This document shows positions 12,826-26,016 of a stretch of DNA of 64,000 bases, piece by piece; position 1 is the first letter of the stretch; each line of letters begins with the position of its first letter. The DNA comes from Echinostoma caproni (Eukaryota > Platyhelminthes > Trematoda > Plagiorchiida > Echinostomatidae): positions 35,857 to 99,856 of the forward strand of contig UZAN01039730.1 in NCBI GenBank assembly GCA_900618425.1, in the 5' to 3' direction. The notes beneath the pieces were generated by a model. It searched no databases. It had not been told where the DNA came from and worked only from the letters and a program-made list of their open reading frames with translations. The translations under genes and the position numbers were made by a program.

Positions 12826-14414
12826 CTAAGGAAGTTTTACGTTGTTAGTGCTTTCAATTTACATTTTGCCAGATCTGATCTTTTGAGAATGTTTTGATAA
12901 GAATGGTCAATTTTATACTGTTTCTCAGTCCGTAACTTTGGGGCTAAAGCGAATTATCATTGGGCATCCGTTTATTGATTCAAGGTATAAACAAACTGAA
13001 ATCGACACTACGGATCCAGTGCATAATGAACTGATTGTCACGATGATGGCACAAAGCTCTCGGTTTGCAGGACGTTAGGGGTAAAATACTGGAATCGCAG
13101 ATCGAAATGCAACACTAATGAATGCTAAACAAGGGTGAAACCTGAGTGCGCTGAAAACTCAAATTGTCTGCTGATTGTGATCACTGGTGCAGCCAGAATC
13201 TCAGATATCCCACATCCGATTATGATTTGCAGATTGAACAATTAGAGTAGTAAGGCGTTTGCAACTTTCAGCACCCAGTCACTGAGCTTTTACAGGGTAT
13301 GGTGAATTATCCTGATTGCAACAGCTAACAAAAGCAAAAGTTAAACGCAGACAATTATGAAACCGTCACAGCGGGTTTTTCATCCCGTTCACACAGATCA
13401 CACAACAACCGTTTTCTCGTTAAATGTCACGATTTTCCTCACAAATTACTACTTTCCACGTCGCATGCATTCAAGTTCGTTAAAAATCGGCTATACAGCC
13501 TAGACAATAAATTTATCAACAAAAGATAGCACACAAAGATAAAAATTTTTAACAGAAACCTAATCCATAGCACGCAACAAGTCTCATACTTAAATAAATC
13601 GGCCAATAGGAGACAAATATTGGTCCTGGTTCGCACGCAGCCTCGGAACCCCCTTTTGATGGGGTATACCCAAAGCCCCTTTGCTTAAATCCTCTTGCTC
13701 CTGGAGCTCTCCGCATCAATATGAATTGCGCATCGGCTGTACTTGACAGAAATAATGGTGGGTGAACAAATATCCGTCTAGTTATACCAATAATTGGCTG
13801 CCTCAGCAAACTGAAATTAGCTCACATTCCAGGACTATGGTCGTGGTTTGTTTGGTTAGGGTATTTTTCTGCGATTCCAAATTTCTCAACTGTTACATAA
13901 AATGAATGCACCATTCAATATTGCGCAACTTCACTCTGTCTGACAGAACCTACCCCGGCTGGACATCACCTGATGTTGGTAAAGTTTGTGTGCCACAGGC
14001 CGAGTTGCACAATGCAGTAGGTATACTGCTGTAATCTTTGCGAGAAATGGGTTTGTTGCAATGTGTACGTTCATCATGGATGCAAAACAATTACTAAAGA
14101 CAATTAATCGCTGAAATTATCGCGTAACATTGCTTCCAGTATGTTGGTCACAACACGTGTTACACAAGAAAATGTCCAACACTTGTAAGTGCTCAAGCAT
14201 GCTGATAAACGATGAAAAATGTGATCCAGGACATTTATAAGGTCCATCAGCTCGAAAACAAAGATTCTGGGCGCTTCATCGCCACCAAACTTTTTACTCT
14301 ATCCATAACAGTTGCAAAGATGGACACTCGAAATGTTCCTAATTTCTAAGGAAAATGTGGTCCAAGAATACAGCAAAAGATAAACTACCGCAGGGAGAGC
14401 AATATAAAACGCAG

Positions 14415-14624
14415 GTTGCACAGAATTCGTCAGTGGTTACGTTATACGATTTATAAGTTAACCAAAAGCAATCATGTGAAATCTAGTGAACTTATGCGCG
14501 AAATGCCAAATGATATGTGGTACATATTCACTAATGTATGTGAACGGTTAGAACTGGCCCGTATCAGAAATTTCAAACTTGAATTGATGAAAGTAATTAG
14601 AAGACATTTCTCAGAACCGACGTT
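14415..14624 (+). CDS. Candidate internal exon, alpha-helical, function unknown
   Basis: The acceptor AATATAAAACGCAG and donor GACGTT|GTAAAT bound 210 nt open in one frame. The product is charged and amphipathic (LHRIRQWLRYTIYKL, then MWYIFTNVCERLELARI and a KVIRRHF segment), as in a helical soluble domain. Entry and exit phases are equal, so the exon could be skipped without changing frame. The acceptor lacks a long pyrimidine tract. Confidence 0.38.
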
Positions 14625-15161
14625 GTAAATCATGGATTCGATAACACTTTGATCTCCAGTTCTTGAGAATGGAGTCATCTGTTTGAACGCACCAAGGAGA
14701 CTTATTCATTGATTAACTAATACAGACGTATCGAGCTTTAAACACACCAGAGAACAATCGTCAGAACCAACACTGAGAGGTTGACCGTAATAAGCGGAAA
14801 GCACTGATTTCAGAAAGAACCATAGTGCAGTTTTATCATCCTCGTAACAGGGTATAATCGTATCCCCGAAAGGATGAAAATATGCGTCTGCTTCGGGTAG
14901 GATTTTCTCTTGCCATATGAACGATATTCGCTGAGTTGCTGGTTACACTGAAGGCGATACGCAAAAGAAGTCTTAAGCCGTCCAATTTCTTTAATTAAAA
15001 GAACTGATAATAAAGCTTGAGTGCATGTGGATCTCTAGGTTTATAAGAGATTTAATTATTTCGACCCCGTGAGTGTGTGGAGGAAATCTGGTTAAACATA
15101 GTTTCTTGCAAATAGTCATTGCAATGAACAGATTTATTACATTTTGTTACGAAACGTTCAG

Positions 15162-15366
15162 CACAAATGGTGATTCAGTGTGAACGGATTACTTTGCAAA
15201 AGAATTATCTTGTCTGTAGTGACGAACGATTACGTGAAAGCTGTGTAATGATTATGCGCCTTGAGAATAATGTATTGTTTGTTGAAAAAAGTCATTATTC
15301 ACTGGAGAGTAAAGAAACCCCGTTCTTTCAGGAAAACAAATCTGGGATAAGGAATAACTATTGCAT
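15162..15366 (+). CDS. Candidate internal exon, function unknown
   Basis: An open frame lies between AAACGTTCAG and TTGCAT|GTAAATC. It encodes a mixed peptide starting QMVIQCERITLQKNYLVC, with several charged residues and three cysteines. Entry phase 1 is compatible with the exit phase of the exon at 11627-11819, so both could belong to one plus-strand gene. That link is inference, and a 3.3-kb intron would separate them. Confidence 0.33.
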
Positions 15367-15869
15367 GTAAATCTATATTCTTCGTGGCTGTGGATAAAGG
15401 AAGTTGTGTCAGACTAGGGAACTTTGCGGTGGAGGTGTTGACATGTGCATATAAACACAACACTACGGTAATAGTTTTCACCCATCATGGGAATAAAGGT
15501 TGAATTTATCGAAAATAAATCTCGTCATGTTCAAGTATGTATGGAAGGTGGATACGTGTGAGTTACTAATTGTGAAACATAACCTGTCCGCGTTTTAGAG
15601 TGCCGCAGAAGAACCTCGAAACTGTAATGCTTGCTTGCCGATGTATTCCGTAACGCAATGGTCATGAAATAACTATCTTACCCAGTGTTTGCATCAGCTC
15701 CTGCGTGAACCCAAATTCGATCTCCCGGTTTTCAGGATCGATCCAAAGCAGACCGGAGTAGTCATCGGCAATCCAAGATAAACAGCTCTCGAGAAAAACT
15801 ATTATATCAACTTTCTCAGAATGCGGGCGGACTATTCAAATAAAACTATTTACCAATCCACGTTTCCCC

Positions 15870-16130
15870 TCACGGAGGATTGTAGGTCGAGGATTTTAGG
15901 GAATTATTCAACCAAACGTAGGAATAAGAGTAAGTAAAGAAATCATTTGCATAGATTTGTTCTCCCCTGATTTTGCTGACCACTCTTGGATGTTGGTCAA
16001 TAATGCGAACCGGACATCGTGTTTTCGCTGAAGCATGACTGCTTTTTATTCCTAAAAATCCTTCTTCACCTCTTATACCATTTTTCATAATTAGGTAACA
16101 GTCAATACTCACCCACAGAACTAGTAACAA
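15870..16130 (-). CDS. Candidate minus-strand coding frame, function unknown
   Basis: An 86-codon open frame. The part after an internal ATG at about 16090 reads MKNGIRGEEGFLGIKSS and then TRCPVRIIDQHPRVVSKI, which looks like genuine protein. It runs to a TGA at 15870. There is no good acceptor on the 5' side, so it could be a first or single exon. No domain is recognised. Confidence 0.27.
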   Translation of the reverse strand: MLLVLWVSIDCYLIMKNGIRGEEGFLGIKSSHASAKTRCPVRIIDQHPRVVSKIRGEQIYANDFFTYSYSYVWLNNSLKSSTYNPP

Positions 16131-16847
16131 CAGGGAGTTTCCTAATGCAATGTGAGATCGTTTTATTTCTCCATGGATAGAGTATGAATCCCATCAAAGT
16201 GGTTAAACCATCTAGGATCAGTTTGAACTGCAACAGGAATACTGGTCTCTGGGAAGACCTATTCGGTTATATCATATCATCAGCATTTCAGTATTTAGAA
16301 CCTACCCGCATCAAAGAATAAAATAGAGTAATATAAAATGCTATTTATATTTGGAAACCAGGCAGTGGGTATGTCGACCCGTGATTCAGAATAATGCTAT
16401 GCTAGCCTGCGAGCAAGTGAAATACGAACGAAACACATACTGTTTTATTGCTTTCAATCGATGGGTGAAAGTAAAGTAATGCTCGCGATTCACCGCCTCC
16501 AATCAGAAGCAAACAAAAAACACTAGTTAATAATTACTGCAGCAAGGAATTGTTATCCAAACGTTTTTCTGTAGTTCTTCAACTACTGTAAAACGCATGT
16601 CAGACAAACTCAAAAATAAAAAGAATCATATAAATAAGATTAGTTATGTGTTATTAGAACCAGATAGGAGTTCACTAAGGAACCTCATCCAAAGGTGAAC
16701 ACGGGCGTGACTTATGACTTGGCAATGAATTCACTCGTACGCGCATTCGAGTTAGCACATATGTAAAAAACTGAGCGTAAACGGAAACACTTTACTTTCT
16801 ATTCCATCAACATGAACACCGGCTGCTTTATTTGTTTAAAGTTTCAG

Positions 16848-17153
16848 ATCTGTAACAACCCTAATGATGAGCACAACGAAAATAATCAGGCAGTTACCAG
16901 TGAACTAAACACAGTACAATTACTACATGCAACCCGTGTCAGTTTCAGTAACAGCCTTTCGATGGGCAGCGAAAACAGTTTATATAAAAAATATATGTAT
17001 GTATATAATCTATATTTATTGCTATTTTGTTTTAATAGTTCCATCCTAAGTAAAACCAACCCGAACATTGTTAGAAAACTTGAAATGAAAATAAGAAAAC
17101 TCCGGTTCAGCTTTTTTGCGAAAAGCAATTTCTCATCTCATTTTTTACGATAA
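16848..17153 (+). CDS. Candidate Asn/Ser-rich exon
   Basis: The acceptor AAGTTTCAG leads into an open frame beginning ICNNPNDEHNENNQAV and later SFSNSLSMGSENS, a low-complexity hydrophilic segment. The frame then becomes hydrophobic and ends at a stop at 17151. The likely true end is earlier, near the ATAT|GTATG region at about 17000. Low-complexity composition makes this call weak. Confidence 0.25.
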   Translation: MCNNPNDEHNENNQAVTSELNTVQLLHATRVSFSNSLSMGSENSLYKKYMYVYNLYLLLFCFNSSILSKTNPNIVRKLEMKIRKLRFSFFAKSNFSSHFLR

Positions 17154-17462
17154 AAGGTTATGTATTTCTGTTTCTTCTGATGAATTATATCGCGGGCTTA
17201 CTTATGAAAATGCTGCAAAACTATTAAAACCAAAAAATGTGATTTATGAACTAACTAACTAACTGACTGGATTTGCGACGCAGTTTTAAGTTGCTTATAG
17301 GCTTCTTATGATGATCAATTCTGGGCACAGTTGAAACAGAGATAAAGTGTGCACATTCACAGAGATAAAAGCATATTTATTAAAGGGTAGGAAGATCAGT
17401 TTTTCGTGTGTTTCAGTTATGATAATCTATAATTTCTAATTGAATTTTATTTTGAATCTTAG

Positions 17463-17650
17463 TGTGCAAACATATTATGATTCATTGCTCAACTAAAGTG
17501 ACAATTAGATCTGATCTCATTCCATTTTCATTCCTATTACAAGAACACCACTCATTAGATGATAATCGAATTTCGGAGATATTTTCCGGTCGCATAAATG
17601 TTGGATCAGTTGTCCGTAACCTTCATCCTAATCCGATAAGGGTCCAATAA
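17463..17650 (+). CDS. Candidate terminal exon, function unknown
   Basis: The pyrimidine-rich acceptor TTTTATTTTGAATCTTAG is followed by 62 open codons and a TAA at 17648. The peptide includes LLQEHHSLDDNRISEIF and ends NLHPNPIRVQ, with the look of a hydrophilic C-terminal tail. Entry is phase 1. It may close a plus-strand gene holding the exons at 11627 and 15162, which is inference. Confidence 0.36.
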
Positions 17651-20600
17651 AGTTAAGTAGGTTACGCTACCATAGTGACATTCCAAGTTCGACCGTGTCT
17701 CAGTCATTAAATCAAACTACTTACCTGATACGTTATACTGACCGGGGAAAACAAACAGATTTAAAACGGTCTAAATTTTGTTGCAAGATTGCAGTGGCAA
17801 CATAAAGTTTTTCTGGTTGTTCGAGGAGATATAAAATAGGAAAATGAGTCTGGCATGTTTAAGACCTGGCAAACAACACTCTCTATTCGTAACACTCAGG
17901 TATGAGAAGAATCTAACCTCAGTTTGTGTCAGACAAGAAGATGTATGCAGGAGATCAAAAGACTATAGGTACGCGAATCAAGGTTCATAGTTTTACTAGT
18001 GATACTCATGATGCTTTTCATCGGCTGATTTTGGGTCCTACTCCCAAACTTTGGCCACGGGTTCGTTCTTCCTTTTATTCATTTTATTGTCTGCTAATGT
18101 GGACATATTTCGCACGTCATGTATTTAGGCTGTGATCAATGCAATCCCCTCCGATTTGGTCCGTTTGCACCTTCCAGTCACTCTTCACAGCCTCAACATC
18201 AATTATGCATCTAACTAATAAAATTTACAATAATAAATCGGTGTTTTTCTATCCTTTATCACTGTAAGGATTTTGTCTTATCACTAATTCATGGAATTTA
18301 GGTTGTCGGCAAAATTGATTGAGAGGTCTACTTCTTTTGTTTTTGTTGCATTCGTCAATTGAATTCCGGTCCGTTCAATCATTTACTTGCCGTGATGCAA
18401 CCTCGAATGACAATTTTTCGCAAAGAATTCCCGGTACCTGTGTGATATCGTTTAAACTTGAAATTGTACGTGGTTCCACTCACCGATAACTTGCTTCTCA
18501 CCCCGTACTCGATTCAGGGTGAGAATGGCAGATTTGGGAATGCCGCTTGATTGGTTTCATTAAATGCTCACGGTTGTCACGTGACTGAATAACTTAAAAA
18601 ACAGAAATGGTTATTCAAACTCAGCCCCCTTTCTGCTTTTAACCCAAAACCAAACAGTAAAAGGTAACAACAACTCATTCGAATTCCAACCGGACAAATT
18701 TCTGCCTTTTTGCGCAAATTTGTAATGACCGAGTATAAATCCGCAGTTGAGTAGAAATACACAACTCAAACGTTAAACTACCATTGCTTTGTTTATATTC
18801 TGAAGGAGTAATAATTCACTTGTCGTGTTTAGATATAAATAGCTATAGATATAGATATAGGTAGATATAAATAATCTTTGTGTCTACTGTGAAGTTCGTT
18901 GCCTGCGGTGCAGAATAAATGTGACCTGAACTGCTGGGAAGCACTATGTACTGTCGTTTCCACTTGTTGAAAATGGCATTGCCCCAGCTGAGCACTTGAC
19001 ACGTAGAACGCAGGCATGCTATCTGCTTGACCTTCTGGCAGCTGGTCACACCATATTTTATTTCGTCTATACTTGATAGAACATAACGTACCTTTCAAGC
19101 TTGTTTAAAGATCGTAACTGCTTCATTTCAGTCATACCTCTTGATGGTACAAGTCGCTTCTGAACAATCCAACCCAGAATAGTTGTTATCTAAGATTGAT
19201 AATGATCGACGTTCACTGACCTTCACTTCAGGTATATCTGCTCAGCTGTTTGTCATAAAAGCTCTGCCACACGAGCGTTTGGTGTCCAGGTTTTATACCT
19301 GGCTGTCTCGATGTTTTCAAGCTTCGTTCGTTAGATCCTCCAACTTTCAAATTCCCAGATCGGGTACTGCGATATCAACTTGTTCTAAACAAACAGTTTC
19401 CATCTAACCACACAATTCATTCGAGCGAAGGACATTAGACGCGCTCCGAAAAAAATGTGACAAGTGATACTGTGACACGTATGTGGTCGAGCAAATCACG
19501 TTTTCAGGTATGTCCGGAATGCAGTCACACATCAATTTTCATTTTGTAACTTTTCCTTTCTGCACTGTCCAGTACTTCCAATTTCTTTTGTTTAGTAAAA
19601 AAAATACTTGTCGGCAACGCTACCCGAAATGGTTCTTTTCTGCACCCCTAATCATTGATCTGGCTTTGTTCCGCTGTCTTCCCTGTCTCTAATCTGGCTA
19701 TACTTGGTTTCTGTTGTACGAGGAAATCGTGGTTGAATGCACTGAGACGGTGAACACGGGAGCGTTACGGTATCAACGGTATCAAAAGTGTGTACACCAA
19801 TTTCGGTAAATGTCCCACGAGGTTTTCCTGGTTTGATTATTTACTACTTTTACCATTAGTGAACCGCATACCAAACAAATATTTAAAAGAATTGTGTTGC
19901 TACGCAACCAGGAGATTTTGCTTTCTGTTTTCAAACTATTTTCAGCTTCAGGCTTGATTGCTCTTCAGTTACCAAAATTTGACACCACCTCCGACTAACA
20001 TTAGCTGATGGTCAATTCTATTATTTTGGCATTTACAGACGATCTTCGAAAAAATGTAATCATTTAAAGTAATACATAAAGTGGGTTTATGTCGAACGAG
20101 ATAAAGAATTCTTTTCCTCGCGGACGATGGAAGTAGGTGGAGGCAAGTGGACTGGATCCTAAAAAGTATCTAATGTTGGCTTTTATTCAGTACTGAAAAT
20201 GCATCGATCCAGCAAGCCGAGTATCAACCCGGGGATCAAACAGGTGGCCCGTGACCATTCGGGCTAGTTCCCTTTTTCCGTGTAATGGACAGTATGCATC
20301 CTTGTACAAAGGTTTGGGGCTTTTGCGGTGTCCAACTGTGCCAAGTACCCTGGAGAGAAGACCCGAGATGAATAACGTGAAGTGACCGTATCAAGCCGGC
20401 GTATATCAACTATGGGCTATCCACGTCATGGTTAAGATAACTTACACTCATAAGACGATTGTTATGTGGCATTCACTGAGTTATTCATCATATATTTGCA
20501 GTTTTTGTCTTGGTGTTTTATGCAAACACAAATAGTTGGATTTCAGCAATACTCACAACAAAATATCGAATGAATCTCCTTTTGATCCCTTTGAATAAAA

Positions 20601-21920
20601 GAAGTAACAGAACATGAGCAGATTGGATATTGACCCTCAAGATCACGTACTCTCAATCATCTGTATATACATTAAACGGGTTGGAATGTTTCGTAGGGAA
20701 ATTTACATAATTATTGGGGCATTCGTCCGCGCGAGCCCCCTCTGTGTGCCCAAAAACAATATGTGCAAGCGCTAAAGCTTCCCTGGCCCACCACACACAA
20801 GCCCTTTCACGGGTAATCTCGATGATCGGATGAATGGAAAAACAAATATGTGACCATGGTGAGCCCGATTTCCGGTTTCGCGATAAAATCGTTTCTAGTA
20901 ATCTGTGCTTTTATCTTCCGAAGACGATTTTATTCCCAAGTAGTCATATATATTCAGATATATTGGCATGAATACGAACCTCTGAAAACGAGCTTGTTCG
21001 CCACTCAGTTGGTCTGTTTGAAAGTAATAGGTTGTTGCATAAATTCCCGCCGTTACAAGAAACTATTCATTCTACAAAGACCTTTTGATGTTTGGCAAAG
21101 TGTTATATACACGAAAGTGCATATAAATGCAAAGTGGTTAATGGTTGTTAGAACTGAACTGCTATTTTCCACAAGATTAAAGTAATCATTTTAGTCTATA
21201 TTATTTTGTCTTTTTTTAGCACCATCAAATGGATTGTCAACTCAACAAAAAATCGCACTTCCGACACCTCATTCTTTTCGCCTTTAATCTAGGTGAAAAG
21301 CGAGTAAAACTACCAAAGATATTTGTGCCTTGTATGGATAGGACGCTGTAACTGAGAAAACTGCCCGGAATTGGTTTGCCTGGGTCCCGCACGAATAGAA
21401 TCAGTTACCTAATGGACAGCGATTAACCGCAGAGATAACAGCTATACAGGATTACGAAACACAAATGATTATTTAAATGTCCATATATGGTATTCATGTT
21501 ATACGTTTTCAAACCTAAAAGTACTGATTAAAGTGTGATCTGATTTTAATTGACGGAACTGTGACCAGGTCAAAGTAACTAACTGCTACGTACGCATTGC
21601 GTCTATCAGTTTCCATTGATCGTCCAATCACGTGAAACAGCTATTCATGATAGACACTGACTAATACCCATCCAATCTGTTTCATCCATGCGCCAGGTTG
21701 ACCTAATTGTCGGCCATCGCTTAATCGGTTGATGTACTCTCACGATCATTCATTAAATCGTTAACCCGATTTCGGGCCGCACACCGTCTGTGTGTTCTGA
21801 TTTTCTGTGTTGGGCTACGGGCCCTAAATTACAGTGCATAGCGTGGCGGTTGGAATTCGGTCTTAACACTAACAATGTCAGAAATTCTGTTGATAGCCCT
21901 TTTGATAACACAAACTAACC
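17651..21920. other. Non-coding stretch, no supported gene
   Basis: The plus frames at 17926-18135, 19183-19407 and 20850-21185 are open for up to 111 codons but lack paired splice sites and motifs. A GATATA-type tract lies at 18838-18872. On the minus strand near 20290-20210, TAGCCCGAATGG fits an A box and TTTGATCCCC fits a B box, but they are only about 13 nt apart, so this is a truncated tRNA-like relic. Confidence 0.35.
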
Positions 21921-22090
21921 TTTGGCATCCTGGAAACGCTCCGGTATTCAACACAGAATTCCTCCTTCATGTTCTGAACCGGTAACTTTGAAGCACCGCT
22001 CACTCGAGGCGCGTTTTTCGATGATATTCGAATCACTGAAAACACTTGACTAGCTGGATCGAAGATAAATGAACACCCACAGATTATCAT
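21921..22090 (-). CDS. Candidate exon (possible first coding exon), function unknown
   Basis: The minus frame starts at an ATG at 22090 and stays open to the donor CCAAAG|GTTAGTTTG at 21921. The product begins MIICGCSFIFDPASQVFSVI and ends VEYRSVSRMPK. The hydrophobic start could be a signal or membrane segment, but it is short. The original frame ends in a stop 14 codons after the donor. No family is recognised. Confidence 0.33.
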
Positions 22091-24004
22091 TCACGAAAAT
22101 ACGGTCATCTGATTGCATCTTTTCGTACTTGGACAACGGGAATAAGGAATAAGTGTTTGAATGGAACAGCTGGTCTAGCCGACCAGCTCTCTCGTTTTCA
22201 ATAGTTACAAAGCATCTTAATGTTCACACACATAAACGTGATTGAATACATTCCACCTCCGCAAAATTATATCCGCACTGCATATCCTGTAACTCTCCTC
22301 TTGGTTATCTATTGTCCCCGGACATTCCCGACCCTCTCTCTCCTCTCTTCCGCTGGAAACTGTCATCTGTACCACGTATTATCCTAACCCCATTGTTTCC
22401 TTGCATCAATTTTCCTGCAAATAGCAACCGTATCTTTTTCTCTTGTTCACTTAGACTCTTTCAGTTTCGATGCCCGCCCTCATTGTGGTACCCGTGTTCT
22501 CTCACACCAGTGATTGTGAAAGTCATGAGGGCCATCACTGATAAACACATTAGTGTCAAACAGTTGTTGGGAGATTTTGAATGTCGATTTCGACAGCCAC
22601 ATTTTTCGAGTCACTTTTGTCTCAAATAGAGAGAACAATGAGGGAAAAAGCAAGTAAAGGATTTTTCTTTCCCTTGTATTCATTGACCAAACGAAGCTAT
22701 TATATTATCGAGGATGGAGAACTTGCCTTTTTGGTGATTTTTGCTTCAAGTAAGGCAAGGTTACTAAACGACACAATCTAGAGAATTCTCTCAGAGAGAG
22801 TATAATTTTTCAACATGATTTAACTGGAACGTTCAATCTAATCGCTCTAATATTCTGATACCAAACTGAAATCAAGTGACCTTGTTCCGCGTTCCTCCAA
22901 GCACACAGGCATTGGTGTTCGAATGATGAGCTATCAACAACAAAATACCGGAATACTCAAACACGTTTCATAGACTGAGATCTCAGTGTAAATGATATCC
23001 TTACGTCATCCACAATTATCCACCAAACGCCAACAACTTTATATTGCGCAACAGCTTCGGCTAAACATGAACACGAAAAACAAAATAAATTCTTTACCAA
23101 TTCACAGAGAGGAAGCCGGTCACGTGTGTCAAAAAGTCGGTTCTTCAGGAAATGCTCTCGATATATTTTCTCTGGTCCACTGGGCACGAATCACATTTGG
23201 GAAGGGAATCACAGGCGTTTATGTATAACCATGAACCAATCAGATTGTTCGACGAACAAAATTAAAGTCTCACACGGACCAATCATAAAAACACAATTGA
23301 CGCAGTAAAACAAACAATCACTTCAAACAACACTTTCCAGCACAACGTGTGTCTGTGTAATTCTGATACGGACGTGATACAACAGTGTTTCAGTATGAGT
23401 CTCGCATCTGTGATGTCCATGGAGGAAAGCAAGCCATAATTCTCATTCCCGGATTAGTAAACTCCTCACCACATATATTGGTACCTTTCTGTCCCGTATA
23501 ATATCCGTTATTCATGATTTATAAAGAAATCATTTAAACTGAAGAATCCCGGATACCTTTGTTGGACTGGACAAACAGCTTGGTCTTCAGTGGATCTCTT
23601 GATACAAACCTCTTTTTGATATCGTTTGAACTACACTTTGATGTCACTGAATATTATCATTACAGTGCAGACTGCTCCATTATTGTCGGAAAAATCCCTG
23701 TAAAATGTGTATTCTTGGAATTATACCTGCGAAGTCAGTCAACATGCTTTCAGTTTCTCTCAGCTTTCCTCTGACACGAAGAACTATGGTCACTAAGTGT
23801 TCATTATATCTATTTTACTGGGTTTCTTCATGTTATATTGTTTTTTAGCTTCGTTTTCCTAATGTGCGGATTATCGCCTCACTACTCCTTATATATTGTT
23901 ACAAATCTCTTGAATATTGTTTCCGTCCTCTTCCAAAAACTTACAAACCCATAACTCTTTCTACAGCAAGTTAAGAGCTCACTTTTGTCTTGCAGTAATG
24001 TACC
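22091..24004. other. Non-coding stretch left of the BEL/Pao element
   Basis: Overlapping frames on both strands (22312-22781, 22957-23308, 23559-23774) have no splice pair or motif. I see nothing else. Confidence 0.35.
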
Positions 24005-24098
24005 TGTTAAATCCAAATGACTATTCAGGCCAACGTTGAGTGACGCGCAACCTCAGAAGCCAAGTCCAAGTGTTTTAGAGGTTTATTCGGCTCCAACA
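24005..24098 (-). repeat. Left copy of the terminal repeat (R-U5 of the 3' LTR)
   Basis: It begins TGTTAAATCCAAATGACT on the plus strand and ends GGCTCCAACA. TTTATT at 24082-24087 is the minus-strand AATAAA signal. Its partner lies at 26542-26635. The U3 part would lie to the right, where a (TA)n tract and unrelated-looking sequence follow. Confidence 0.75.
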
Positions 24099-24122
24099 AT
24101 AGCGGATAAGTATGCGGTACTG

Positions 24123-24126
<4 letters not shown>

Positions 24127-24160
<34 letters not shown>
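24127..24160. repeat. (TA)n microsatellite
   Basis: A pure alternating TA run just inside the left terminal repeat. The right terminal repeat has only a short TATATATA run at a comparable place (about 26718), so the expansion happened after insertion. Confidence 0.9.
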
Positions 24161-24166
<6 letters not shown>

Positions 24167-24789
24167 TAAAACACCCCTCAAATCGTGGCGTTCCCAGGGG
24201 TATGCCTAAACCGGAAAAATAAACAGTGCCAATCGAGAACCAAGATGCAAACTCCGTCAAACGAACAGGCGATAAGTGAAATAACTTCAAAGCGCACATG
24301 GGACAGGGCGATACGTGGGTGAGACAGAGGACCAACCTGAATAAGATTAGGCAACTCCATACGATAGTAATAGGACAGAGTGAGTCAGACCATATCAGGG
24401 TCAGGGACAACAATCATGAGTAAGAGAGGGGGCGGGGGAAACAAGTATGGTGGGCGAATAAAGAAACAGAACGGAGGAAAAATGCATGTCTGATGATCGA
24501 TAATACGTGCGGGTCAAGACAATGACACTGGAGGGATAGGTGACTAGACAGACTGTTGGGATGGATCGTGTGGAGGGCGGCAAACAGATTCAACACGGCC
24601 TCCCCAAAGCCAACACGGCTTTACCGCTCCGCTCTTTACTGCGCTCCATGGGCTCAACTCCAAACGAAAACGGTACTATTTACCCTTGCCACAATCGCCG
24701 GTGCTAAACACAGGTACGCCCTACTGACGAACGGTGTGCCTAATTCTGGTCCTCACTTTGCAGGCAGAGCGTTCTAAGTTGTCGGTTCA

Positions 24790-25890
24790 AGTGTTCTCGC
24801 TTCCCTCTCGCTTGCAACGTTGGTAAATTGTTCCGTATCCAATGTCGCCACAGTTTGTTGCTCACGAACGCCTTGGCGCAACCAAGTTGTCTGCCACGGG
24901 TCAAGGAGTAGCGGCCTGATATATGTTGGAAGATAGAGTTTACTCAAAGCGGAATAATGCCGAACTAATCGATACTTGCCGATTATCTTCTTGAGAAAGG
25001 CTTTGAATGTGGTAAACTATGCAACAGCTCGTTTCAATCTTGTCCAGGATGAACAATAGGTAATTAGTTTATCCATGAGAAAGGCAGATGTGACAAGAGC
25101 ATCAATAACCCGATCATGTCTAGCCTGGAGACAAAACGGCTGATTACCTAATATCTGAGTTTTGCGCGTGGGTCCAAGGTCTTCAGATTTGTACAGATAT
25201 TCTGGGCCTTTGATCCACCTTCGTAGTCGTTTGTTTTGGTTTCCATCCAATCCTCGGGATGCCACTTCAACTGGATTATCACTCGTAGGGACACGGCTCC
25301 ATTGCTCAAAGGTGGTATGCTCAAGAATAAAGGCAATGCGATTAGTTACAAAGGTTTTAAATCTCGTTTTTGTCTTGTTTGAGTAGCGAAGAGCATTCAC
25401 GAAGTTTGTCCATAGATAGACCGCACCTATGCAGATCCTGAGTTCTTCCACTATATGTCGCAGTAGTCTCACCAACATCATCGCAGCTTGCAGGTGCGGT
25501 ATCGCAACTGCTTTTAAAGGGACCACCCTAGATTTCCCCATCACGAAGAAGCAATACTTCGCTGACAGTTTCCTGACGAAGATATGCTACCGACGCGTAA
25601 CCGACTTCTGATGCATCCGAGGACAAATGCAACGACGATTTGGTATACTTAGAAGCAGGTGCGTTCATGTATCGTGAGATGAGAAGAGTCTCGATCAATC
25701 GAATTTTCGATTGCCATTTCTTCCAGGCTGACTCATTTGACTCGTCTACTACTTCCTCCCCTCCATTTGTGCTTAGGTAGAGTTTCTGTAGTAAACGCTT
25801 TGGAGGTAGCAATCACGAAGCCCTAAATCCGATGGGATCATACAACGAGGCGGTGATAACTTCGTTGGACCTGTTTAGAACTTCAGGCTC
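24790..25890 (-). pseudogene. pol: BEL/Pao pol relic (connection/peptidase A17-like region)
   Basis: Reading from 25860 downwards, ITASLYDPIGF matches the conserved TASxYDPLGF segment that follows the reverse transcriptase in Pao-type polyproteins. It is followed by PPKRLLQKLYL, then SSDASEVGYASVAYLR (usual DASExGYG), then KSRVVPLKAVAIPHLQAA (usual KSRVAPLKxxTIPRLEL), and finally a stretch ending SRVPTSDNPVEVASRGL (usual NPADxxSRG). A one-base frameshift falls at about 25535 between YLRQETVSEVLLL and GKSRVV. A TAG at 25017 replaces the expected Trp after LKRAVA, and the frame then continues open for about 70 codons. The reverse transcriptase upstream and the integrase downstream are absent. 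The relic is not functional. Confidence 0.8.
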
Positions 25891-26016
25891 TCTTTGTAAA
25901 CGACCTCGAAGGTAGTACAGTCTTCTCTCAGTCGACTGCCGGTTGTCTGGTAGGTCAGTCCACTATCGCTGCCAGCGTAATTGAAGTTGCTTGTGCTCCT
26001 CAACGAGTATTACAGA

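Noticed and set aside
24075..24777. Several open frames inside the left LTR region
   Set aside because: Produced by the TA repeat and a C-rich strand; they match no integrase motif (no HHCC, no DDE).
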